Source: Muricea muricata
Lineage: Eukaryota > Cnidaria > Anthozoa > Malacalcyonacea > Plexauridae
Assembly: GCA_963855995.1 (NCBI GenBank)
Contig: OY979718.1
Location: 48,643,559 to 48,707,558 of the forward strand
Length of the DNA stretch: 64,000 bases
Reading direction: 5' to 3'
A program made the position numbers and the translations under genes. The notes under the pieces were generated by a model that worked only from the letters and a program-made list of their open reading frames with translations, was not told the DNA's origin and did no database searches. Below are positions 25,201-37,200 of the stretch, in pieces (positions within the stretch are counted from its first letter, which is position 1; each line of letters starts with the position of its first letter).

Positions 25201-28200
25201 TCAATTTTACCATTTCCCGTCTTTTAAAAAAGAGAAAATACGACGAGAAGCATGGATAAGGGCATGTTGTCGGGGCGACAATTTTGTTTGCACGAAACAT
25301 TCTTATATCTGTGGATTGCACTTTATTGGTAATAATGGACCGACCCTGACCCTATTCCTGCTACTGCAAACCGTGAAAAGGTTAGACAATACCCACATAT
25401 AAATGCACTCCCACACTATGGTTGGCCATTTGTTTCAAAATGGGTTCGTGATATATGGGCTCTAATACAATGTATTATTTTTCACTGAACACTTTAAACG
25501 CATATATATATGAGTCTTTTAGACGCGTGTATATGCATACAAAACACCCATGTATATGGGTGTTTTGTACGCATATCTATGCGTGTTTTGTACGCATATA
25601 TATGCGTGTTTGCACGCATATACACGCGTCTAAAAGACATCTATATGCGTTTAAAGTGTTTGGTGAAAAATATACATTGGATTAGAGCCCATATATCACG
25701 AACCCATTTTTAAACAAATGGCCAACCATATCACACTGGGTAATGGCTTTGTTAATAGAGATTCAACATATCCCTCTTCAAAAATACGATAGTCATCAAA
25801 TGCTTTGTATGCGGCAAGCCCTTGTTTATCATGTTCTGTGGAACTGTATATGAGATGGTTAAAAATATCGAAAAGACCGAATGGTGGCGATGCGTTAAAA
25901 TCATTTACATATTCGTGCGCTGAAGATAGCGGATCTTCTATTTCAACACCATGAATAATCAACTTGTTCTCCTCTTTCAATCTTGTTGTTTGTCCGACTG
26001 TTTCGAATTACTACACGTGTTACCCCCCGTCGGTCAACCTCGAAAAGGGTGGATTGCTTGAAATTTGAATTAACTTTGTTAAAGAGTCTTGTTAGTAGAA
26101 GAGTTCCTTACAATTCCAATCATGGTATTAATTGCTTCTTTATTTGTGAGACTTTAGATTTCGAAGCTACGATACGAACTAAAATACGACCATTGGTATA
26201 GAAAATAGTAAATACAAAACTGCAGATTAAGCACGGTTTGAGCCGTCGTTAAACCCAGCAGTCTGTATTTCTATCGCCTTCCCTTGGAAATAACAACGAG
26301 GAATGCGAACTTCGCTTACGAATTTCAATTCGTCCAAAAGTGCCCGCCATTTTCGTATAAAACCTTCTTGTAACACACAGTCCCAGCTACTGTTAGTCTA
26401 ACAAAGTTGTTGAAACAAAATCTTTTAGTCAACCGTGAAAAGCGTCAAAAACCCGATGGGATCAAATAACTTTGCAAGGAACCTAAGAACGGATCGCTTC
26501 GTTTTAGGAACTGATTTACCATATCGACTCAATTCAAAGAAAAACTCGTCAGTTACAGTATCCCAGCTCATTCCGAGAACTTTGACTGTCGTGTCCTTAT
26601 TTTCTTTATTACTTTCTATCGTCGTATGTGATTTCGCGTATGACTCGTCGTCTTCATTCGGATTATTTGATGTCGTTTGGAAATGTTCCTGAGGAATTCT
26701 GTCATTCTTGATCGAATGCCACTTGCGGAGGTTGAAACCACCTTTGGCCGTGATTTCGTTTGAATTCGTGTACACGTTAAATGCTCTCACGTCATTCTCC
26801 TCCCCAGTAATCAAATCGCCTGCAAATAAGAAGTCTTTCTACAGTTCTGCTATTTCAGGTTCGCTTTGTTCAAATAACGGGAGGCCGTGCTCGATCGTTG
26901 CTCCTAGAACCGATGGTGATGGTTTTAAACCGAAGACAAGAGACAACCGAGTAAAACGACATATAACCGGCTCAGGATTCGAACCGAATGGATCTTCGTA
27001 CCACAAAAAGCGTAACATTCTTCGGGGTTGATTCCCACTTGCAAAAAAAAGCCTTTTCTATAGCGCTCGTCTCTTCTTAAAATCTTCTTCGTTGCTTTCG
27101 ATTGATTGCGGTGTCCCAAGCCTGTAGACTTGTTATTAACGTCCTTGTGATTTTATTGAGATGCAGCCAGGAACGATGATTTTATTTTCTTCCACAGTTG
27201 TAGACAAGATATGTTGTGTACGTGTAACGCGCCTAAAATTACATAATTCAAAATGATCCAAACAAAACGGTTTGTTAAATGTAGAGAATAGTTCACAGGT
27301 GTCGTTAACAATGAAAAAAATTGTGAAAAAGATGATGACAATGAGGATGATAAAATAGCAGTTTGTGAGAAAACTGCGGATCTATACGGAAAGTTTTACG
27401 ATTTGAAATCAGTGTGTCAGAAAGTATTGGTTCCTGTGAAAATATATCAGTTCCAAGACATAATGAAAATCGTTTGTAGACGTATTTTGGGGTCACAGCA
27501 AACGACCTATATGTAGCTTTCTATAGTGAACTAAAATATATAAAATTGTTTTGTGAGAAAAAAAGTTTTTATATACTTGGTGTTTCTACAAAACTAAATT
27601 TAGTATTTATACAGTAAACTGGCACTTTCGCATTTTAAATTAAATTTATTTCAAAATTGTATCAAACTTCTTGTACAGTATTATTTAAACTTTAAAACGA
27701 AATTTAACTACACTAATCATTAATACATTTTTTAAAATTTACAACAACTGAACTACAGTCTCTTGGTGTTCTTGCTTGATATTCTAGAAAACCAAAAAGG
27801 AAAGTGGAATAAGTTACAGCTCATATAATGTCGCACTAGTGCGTCATGAGTTGTACTGCCTGATATGCTTTACACAAGTACATGCATTTACCTGTTTTTA
27901 CAGCAAGACATGCGAAGGCCCATATAGCCGGTTTAGGCTTCTTTCAAGAATTCCTTTCCTTTGTCTTGGATCGATTTCAGATCTTCCAATTTAATATGTT
28001 TTAGTTAACATCTTCAGCCAAATTCACATTTTGTGTGTCGTCAGTTTCATCTAGAAAATCCCCGCGTGATGATTTGCATTTAGTAGACGGGACTGCTGTT
28101 ACTGTATTTACCTCACATTTTACAGTAAAAATCCCTTACGAAGGCCCATGTAGCCAGTTTTATGCTTGCCTTTAGTTTTGGGTTTTTGATGCGAACTTGC

Positions 28201-31200
28201 ACAGTGTCTGCTGAGGTTGCTTGCTTCATGAACACCGTTAGTTGAATATATATTCTCAACTTCGTTAACAACTGGATTCACATTTTGAGTTTCGTTTATT
28301 CCAGCTGAATTTTCTTCAGTTTCGTCTGGAACGTTTTCTTCATCATCAACCTATAGAACAAGACGAAAAAAGTTAGTCAGGTTTAACCTCAACTGTGTTT
28401 TAACACTTCCTTGCGTATACCTCTTCCGATTGAAAATAATTCTTGTATATGAAATATCCAAGCAATGCTGAGCTGACAACTGCAGCAGCTCCAACACAAA
28501 TTTTCTTGATGAGTCTCATACTAACAATGTATTATTGGTAATCTTCTTGCAGCAGCAAGATAGATAACTTACAACTTCAGCAGCGCGTACGAGCAGAATG
28601 ATAATTAAATGTCTTATTATGACGTCATTGATTACTTGGCGTCATCTTTCCACCATGGGGAGAGCAAGCCATAGCTCTTTATAGCGTAGTAACGGAAACA
28701 TTTGTTTTGGCAAATATTAATATTAATATTCTTGACATTGCATCTCGGGCAATGACAATCTTACATGTCAGATTATTTATGATAATTTCGCATGTTAAAA
28801 TTATCGCTTTTCAACCAGTCATGAATCATAGCTTTTGGATATTTTATATTTTTAGAAAAGTCTGGAGTTCATTAATAAACAGAAAAATACATAGGTGCTT
28901 GGAAATTTATCAGATTTATTTCGAGTGTTGAACATAGACAACAATACATGGGTGCGCAGAAATACCAGATTTATTTCGAGTGTTGAAGAGGGAACAGGTG
29001 CGTGAGATATCATGTTCAGCACGAAAATTGTTTTGTTTATTATATAAACAATATATGCAAAAACAAATAGAATCTAAATTTTTGTAGTAGAGTGCATTTG
29101 TTGCAACCAAAACCACCGCTGCTGTAAATATTAAAAGCATTTCGAAAGGTTTGTTTCCTTTTCCATCCCGCTTGAGCTGCTTTTGTTTCGACTTAAGTGT
29201 TTCTCTTTCTTGTTCGGACAATGCGATGGCCCGTAACTTCAGACTCGCTATATCGGTGCACGTGATTTCAGATAATGCTTGACTGAAGACACAAAACCTG
29301 GAAGGGTAGTTGGCTTGTATTCTGTCCGGGTTTTTCCTCACGGCTAACAGAAATTACGTAAATTATGTATCGAGTTGAGACGGCGACAGCTCTTCAACTC
29401 TCGGCGGTTTATTGAAATGCCACACAACTTCACTTGCGGTATAAGAATTGATTAAAATGACGTCTTGAGTGTTTTCATTTAGTATTTTGATATTCCTGAT
29501 TCATTGAACTCGTCAACGTGTTTTTCATTAATTTCATTGAATCGTTCGCTTATGGTTTTCAGGTTTTTGCATGTAAAACTTTGTACGAAACAATTTAAAA
29601 ATTTTCTGATGAAATCTTTCTTGTCAAAATAGTTAATAGTTTAGATAAATTTGTTATCAATTATAAAGTTCGTTGTGATTGGTTAGTTTAATTTACTTCG
29701 TGACTTCTGATTGGCTGAAAAATCGTATCGACACACGTAAAAATATCGTATTTTTACAAATGTTCATGCGGTATTTTTATCGCGCGTCAAAAACAACTTT
29801 TCCGAGCGGCGAAAATTTATGTTTCTTACTCATTGGAAGCGCTCACTCGTGAGATTTTATGTCCAGTATTTCGAGGTATTTCCGCACCCCCAAGACAATG
29901 TATTGTTTTCTATATCAACAAGCAGATAATTATAATGATAATTATGATATAATAATAATGGTTTTATTACACATTTCAATAGTATATACACTAAATTACA
30001 ATGTGCTTACAGATTAACTCAACAATAAGTAAAGCTACAGCTAAATCCTAAAATAGTGTTACATGCACATCAAAATTACATCTAAGGTTAAGATAAAAAT
30101 GTGTTTAGATATTGTTCATCTCGGTTACGTTTAAATGTTGCAAACGTTGGAATATTTACAATTAAAAAATATTGGTTTAACTTATCATTATACTTATCAG
30201 TTGCATATACTAATGGACTACGTTTAAATCTTTCAGTTCTGCAGAAAAAATTATAAAGTTTTCCTGGATTTGTTCTAGTCTCTCTTTCTTTTACTTCAGA
30301 GCACTTCCTAGGAAGCAATGAACGTAATTTATGTGATGGCTCTGATATCTGCTTTATAAGGCGAACACGTAAATCGTTTCTACGTTGTTGTAACGTTTTT
30401 AATCCACTTTCATAAAGCGCACGATTGTACTCATATTCAGGAACAATTATCCTCAGAGCTCGTTTCTGCACTCTTTCGATATCACTCCGTTGTGCTTGCG
30501 TCAAGTTCCCATTCCATACCTGGGCACCATGCTCCAAGGTAGACCTAATTACACAGCAATAAAAGGTCTTCAGGTCACTTTTTGGTGCACCATAACTCTT
30601 TAGGACCATCAAAAATATAAACATTTGCTTGCTTTCTTTATAATACACTCTGTATTAGTTTCCCAATTCAAATTATCATTCATCCAAAGTCCCTTGAACG
30701 TTTTCACTCACTCTATGCTGTTGACCAATGCAGACTGGGGGGATTACAGTCTTTCTAAAATCCACTATCATTTCATTACATTTCTTAGCGTCCAATTCCA
30801 TTTGCTCATTTTCCGTAAATCTAATTATGTTATTAACAGTATTTTGGCTAACTGGTTAATTTTTATAAAGAAGGCCAGGGGCCCAATCCTTCCTTGCGGG
30901 ATCCCCCCTTTTATACTCTTGCACTCTGACTTCTGGTTTCTAAACGTACACATTTGGCGTCTACCTTGTAGATACGTCGCAAACCATCTTATTAATGAAG
31001 GCCGCACACCAATATTCATAAAATTTTCCAACAATATGTTGTGGTTAATCAAGTCATGGGCCTTACGGAAATCCAGTAAGGAGACTCTTGCAACCTTTCC
31101 CGTGCGATGCATGTTCTTATGCCTATTATGTACTAAATGCACCAATACCAAGATCCCGCAGAAGATCCCGCAACGCCACCAAACTGGGAAACACTGATTT

Positions 31201-34200
31201 CTTCTTGAACATCCTCAAGAATCCATTCAACAGCATACGATTCTTGCACCTTTGAAAGTACACTAGTAAGGAATATTGTTAGAAAGACGTTAGAAATTTT
31301 CCAAACTTCCGGAAATTTCATAGTTTGGAAAGATTGGTTGAAAATGGGCAAAGGTACAGCAAATCAGTTAGCGAATACCTTTATTATCTTTATGGAAAGA
31401 TCAAATGGTCCATATGCTTTCTTAGCATCTATGCCTTTTAATTTTTCTATAAGATTTGCTATGGATATATGAGGCAGAGGCTCATCTACAGTAATCGTCA
31501 GCCATCATAATATACTCAACGGACTGCTTTGCGTTTAATGGGTTTTCAGTTTCCGGATCTATAATGGAGATTGAGTCCTGCTTCCTTCCAACAACTTTCT
31601 TTATTAATTGTTTCCACCATAATTTTGGGTTATGGTTGTTTAGCGGTTTAATTCTCTTATACTAAATTTATTTTTCTCTTTCCGGATCTCAGACACAATC
31701 CTATTTCGTAAGTATTTAAAACGTTCGACTTGTCCACGTTCGTATGCTTTGTCGCGGTTATGCATCATCTCCTTGATTCTTCCAGTAATATAAGGTTTAT
31801 CATCCTCACATACTTTGATTGATTTGCAAGGAAAGAAGGTATCGAACATACTGTTGGTGGCCTCAAGAAATAAATGCACACCATCATCAGCATCAACAGC
31901 ATTAAGTATAAATGACCAATTATATTCTCTAATGAATTGTTCGAATAGAACTATAGATGAATATCTCAGCGGTCTTACTGTTATTGTTCTCTTTCCTTTT
32001 TTGTTTCCTAACAAATTTCGATTTTTTGGTTTCCATACGATTCGCCTATGGTCAGATAACCCAAGAGGGGGTAGTACTTCTGGGTCTTCGTAGAACTTAT
32101 GTATGTCTGTAATTATGAGGTCCAACAAAGCATTACCCCTAGTAGATGTTTTTACTATCTGTTTTATGAGGCACTGGCGTGTAATTGTTCTTGTATTCAA
32201 CCCATTACTATTGGGGTTGAAATCGCCAGCTACAATAATTGCTGTGGATGGACATTCCGATTTCAGTTTATCATAGCAGTAGCAAAAATAGTCACAAAAA
32301 CTATTTACCGTCTCCATGTTTACAGATGGAGGTATGTACACACACGCAACTGCAATTCTAGAAATCGATCTTGGTAACCAGACAGAACGTAATATTATCC
32401 ACGCACATTCATATTGATCGTTTGATTGGTCAAGTCGAAGTATTTTATATGGTATGCTTTCCCGTATATATATACTTGTACTCCACCACCCCTTCCAATT
32501 GGTCTGTCTTTCCTAACCACGCTAAATTTTGGGATATTAACGACTTCATCAGGTACGCTGTCAGATAACCACGTTTCTGTGATCAAAACTACATCAGGTC
32601 TGTCCTGACTGATAATATCCTCAAGTTCCTCTTTCTTATTAAGGATTGATCTAGCATTTACTAATAGAAATTTTGGTAAAGAACCATTAGGAGCACATCT
32701 TTTCGTTATTGGAACATTAATCAAATTATGGCTTTTACTTTGTGGGTTTGCTACTCGATAGGAGGGTCTACCGGTCGTTTAATAATTGCATAATTTATTT
32801 ATAATACCTGGATGCTAGTAGCTCAATTGCATTTGAAAAATATTAAGAAAAAAAAATTAATAAGTGAGTAAATGTGTGTTACCTTCATGTTGCATGTGAC
32901 GCCACTGTACATACAATCCCGGACAAAAAAAACAAACTTCAGATTTGACCTCCTCTACCTCTACCACTAACGCTACCTTTTCCGATTTTTAAACAATTTG
33001 ATTGGTTAATCAGGTAGGTTGGACACATCTGATTGGCTGAAAGATAGATTGAGGTGGTAGTGGTATTGGAAGCCAAATCTGAACCTCTCTACGATTACCT
33101 TGAATGCTATTCTACTAACGTGATCTGTGGAATGCCTATATTGTGCATTTTGTGAAGAAAGCACCAAACTGACAGGATGATGTAGACGTTTGCACAAATA
33201 TGAACATGCAATTTTAGAGATTACATGCCTACCCTGCATGTTAGACGTTACTTCTAAAGCAGATTATAATAAATCTTTCAATTTATTAGATTTAACAACA
33301 ACAAACTCGCTATATACGTTCGAAGTTCGCCCTTTTCGTATTGAAAACCATACGAACGGTTTCCATAGCAACATAATTACTTAACATAAATAAATTGAAA
33401 TATTTAGAATGTTTATTACACAGCTTATTTCAATACTCTTTCGAGGTTTATCTTGCATGCCAAAAGTTTCCTGGGAAATTGCAACTTATATACAATGATA
33501 CTGAAAAAAATATTAATGTTTACAAAACGTTGTGAGGCCTAGTATGTTTACTGTGTATTTATTGATAAAGTCATTCCTTTACATTTTTAAGTTAAATTTA
33601 TTTCCAAATTCTATCAAATTTACAAAACAATATTATTTAAATTTAACTACACTAATAATGAGTATTTTTTAAAATTTACAACAACTAAACTACAATGACT
33701 TGGTGATCTTGTTTGATAATCCAGAAAACCAAAGAGGAACATGTAATAAGTTGGCACAGTGCGTTATTGACTTGTAGTGCCTGATGCTTTACATGATTGC
33801 ATGTACCTGCTTTTTTACAGCAAGAATCCCTTGCGAAAGCCGCCATATGCAGTTTAGGCTGCTTTGACGGATTTCTGTCCTTCGTCTAAGGTTGACTTCA
33901 GCTTCGCTAAGTCGTCCAATTTATGTATTAACATCTTCAGCTAAATCCAAATTCATATTTGTGTGTCATTATTTCCATTTTGAGTTTTATCTAGGAACGC
34001 CGAGAAAGGTATAAAAATATATTTAGCAAAGTGTGATGATTTACCTTTAGTACATGGGACTGATTTATTACTGTATTTACCTCACATTTTACAGTAAGAA
34101 TCCCTTACGGAGGCCCATGTAGCCTGTTTTAGAATTGCCCTTGGTTTTGGCTTTTTGATGCGAACTTGCACAGTGTATGCCGGGGTTGCTTGCCTCATGA

Positions 34201-37200
34201 ACACCTTTAGTTGAATTTATATTCTCGACTTTGTTAACAACTGCTTTCACATTTTGACTTTCGTTTATTCCAGCTGAATTTTCCTCAGTTTCGCCTGGAA
34301 CTGTTTCATCATCAACCTATAGAACAAGATGAGGAAATTTTACACTTTACCGTAATTACGAAATACATGCATACGCCATCAAAACATATTATAAAATAAC
34401 TAGAAACTAATCGCGCCATCGCATTCTGACGTTATTTGGGTACGGTAATGCGTACCAGACTTAACTTCAACTGCGTTTTAACACTTTTCATACCTCTTCC
34501 GATTGAAAGTAATTCTTGTAAATGAAATATCCAAGCAATGCTGAGCTGACAACTGCAGCAGCTCCAACACAAATTTTCTTGATGAATCCCATACTGACAA
34601 TGTATTATTGGTGATCTTTTTGCAGCAGCGAAAAAAATAACTTCTAACTGTAACAGCGCGTACGAGCAGAATGATAATTAAGTACGTATTGTGACATCAT
34701 TAATTAATTGCGTAATTGCTCGTGATCACTAGTTTGTGTAACTAATATACATTTCAGAACATTATATCGGTAGAATACCAGCTATTTTAAGCACAACTAA
34801 TGTACCCTTACTTCAAAATAGTTGCTGTATGTCCATAAGATATTAAATAGCTGCGACCCACGATATTAGTTTTACAAGATCCATGCGTCGCGCATTCTAA
34901 ATTAACAGAAATCTGCGTAAATATTAGAAAATATTTTTCGATTAGGGTGAAACATCGTCCATAATTCCATTATTCGTCGAGCGATATGAAACGTGGAAAA
35001 GATCAACGGTCAGGAAGAAAAAAGGTCCTTTTTATATAAGGGTTAAATCAAAAGGCAAAACGACGAAATCAATTTCTAAAGGAATAAATCGCTGCTGTTG
35101 CATAAATAGATGACAGTAAAATCGTTTAAGATAAAATCGTTAGGATTGCGTGAAATGAATCGATTTTAAAAAATGTCTAGAGCAACTAGCGAGTTTACAT
35201 CCAACGGTATCCTTGGTAGAGTGGCTGCGATCAAAAGTAAAATTAAACAATATTCTCTGAAGCCTGGAGCTGGTTGTATAAAACTCTTGATCGGTTTTTA
35301 AATCACTGTTTTGTTGTTAAATAGTGACTCAGTACAAAATACGTGGTTCTGATTGGTTAACGCTTCCTCTAATCATAGTTAACTTTAATCACTTTTTCAT
35401 ACAACCGCCCCCTGGCCACCAAAGCGTTAAGCCTGAGACGTGAAGACTGTTCATTTCACTGACGAATCGAGCGCATCTCTATAGATGGCCCTTGTGGGTC
35501 GGATGAAAGATGTGTTTACAACGGTAATAATTGCCCAAGTGAGAAAAGACTGACGTCTTTTCCACGAAGTGGCTAAATGGTTGGAATGACCTCAATGGCC
35601 GCTTCCGTGCGTCTGACACGTACTGGGCGTTCAGGAAGGATTCGATTGAACCGTAGCTGAGTAATTTCTTTCATTTGGCACGAGTGAAGAGAATACGTTC
35701 ATGCGTCGTAGACCACAATTTCTTAAATAACTTGGATTTGCGAATAAAACCGTAATGATCAATCAGCCTTTATACTCGTCGCCATGCATTTTCTCCATCA
35801 TTTCAAGAGTTAAAAAAAGCCACAAAAAGCAAAAAAGCCACAGGTATGCGGGTATTACCCAAGAGGAAGGTTTGCAAAATAGGCGGTCAGTGAGCTAGGT
35901 TTCATGTCAACACAATATACAGGGTGTCTCAAGTTCTGCTTTCAAATTTAATTTTCAGAAGTTCTGCTTTCAAGTTTAAATTTTGAGAAAAATATTGAGC
36001 AGTGTTGTTTACTATCGTTTAATAGTCTTTTCATTCAGTTTTCTCTGGATAAGTTGTTTATAAAATGTGAGTGAGTCACAAGTTATGGTACATTAACCGA
36101 TCGTGATTGCAAATTTTTAAAATTGAGATAGGGTTTTGATCACATCACACGTTCACAATCTGTATTCAAAGTTGCTATCTGGGTTTCATATCCGTTTGCC
36201 AATTATCTGTCACCAAAGTGGCTGTCTGGATTTCATATCTGTTACCCTATTAGTTATCCTTTTTTATGGTTTGTTGACATGTTTGTGTAGTAAAAATTCT
36301 ATTTTGGGCAGCGTGCGGTAAATTTTGTCTTTAAGACAGCTCATTACGTGATAAAATGTGGTGAATGCCATGGCCATTCAATTTCAGTCAGCAAACCATT
36401 CACATTCTGTATTGATATTTTGTGTAATCCTTAAAGGACTTTATACTTTCTGACTGATCTTTTCCTTGTCCAATATCGTTCAACAAATTATGCAACTTAT
36501 AGCGTGGTTCACGTCTTTTACAGAGACGTCTGGACTTTGAAATCAGGTGACTTTAAAATAAGTAATTGTAAACAATTCAACGATGTTTGTTATTAATATC
36601 TTTATAGTGCGATACATTTGTTTTTATTTTACAATATTTATCAATTATTGGACGAGGTCGAGCAAAATATCGTGGCTTGTCGGTAGCGAGGAGATCAACT
36701 GGAACTGACGTCATTTACCTCAAATTTTACATATAAAATCTCTTGCTAAGGCCCATATAGCTAGTTTTAAGCTTGCCTTCAGTTTTGGGGTTTTCATGCG
36801 ATCTTGCACAGTGACTTTTGGGGATGCTTCCTTCGTGAACCGATTTAGTTGAATTTATGTTCTCAACATCGTCAACAACTGGATTCACGTTTTCAGTTTC
36901 GTTTAGTCCTGCTGAGTTTTCCTCAGTTTCTTCATCATCAACCTAAAGAAAAAGATTAAAAACGTTAGTCAGTCTTGTGTTTTAACAATTTCTTGTGTAC
37001 CTCTTCGATTAAAAATAATTATTGTTTGATCTAAACCAAAAGTAGTCAAAAGATCTAGTAAAGTCAGGAATCTGCTACTGGAATTCGGAATTCACAGCTA
37101 GGGAATCTGGAATCCAACAGTAATCTACCAGTTGGAATCCTGAATCCACTAAAAGAAATCGGGAGTCCGGTATACTTTTGGATTCCTTTACATCGGTCGA

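Larger units (their letters stand above)
24990..26055. mobile_element. TIR DNA element carrying a THAP domain, inserted in BEL relic 1
   Basis: Left end AATCCACCCTTTTCGAGGTT and right end AACCTCGAAAAGGGTGGATT are exact inverse complements. The match runs about 70 bases inward with a 2-base CG indel, through CACGTGTAG and GAAACAGTCGGACAAACA. The element cuts the BEL RNase H, whose two halves continue on either side. A THAP coding segment close to the left TIR resembles the start of P-element-like transposases. The catalytic part was not found, so it is probably a deleted copy. No clear target duplication was read. Confidence 0.8.
22970..27120 (-). mobile_element. BEL/Pao retrotransposon relic 1 (RT, RNase H, integrase)
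   Basis: On the - strand the order is reverse transcriptase (about 27119-26430, with [10 protein letters not shown] and [11 protein letters not shown]), RNase H (about 26400-26060, then 24990-24760, with [13 protein letters not shown] and [14 protein letters not shown]), and integrase. The integrase has a zinc-binding part at 24190-24420, [13 protein letters not shown] at 23775-24068, and [12 protein letters not shown] in the 197-residue frame 23191-23784. The RNase H is interrupted by the TIR element at 24990-26055. The RT active site reads FAGD where YVDD is expected. Frames are broken in several places. It is inactive; LTRs were not identified. Confidence 0.87.

Noticed and set aside
25455..25713. 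Frames rich in Tyr-Ala-His-Ile repeats
   Set aside because: They are translations of the palindromic MITE with CGCATATA steps, not proteins.
30625..31197. 190-residue frame on the + strand
   Set aside because: It covers the antisense of the decayed LINE RT and has no family resemblance of its own.
35200..35260. Possible tRNA-like segment (GGTAGAGTGGCTG)
   Set aside because: The arms do not form a cloverleaf and no TPsiC-like box follows at the right distance.
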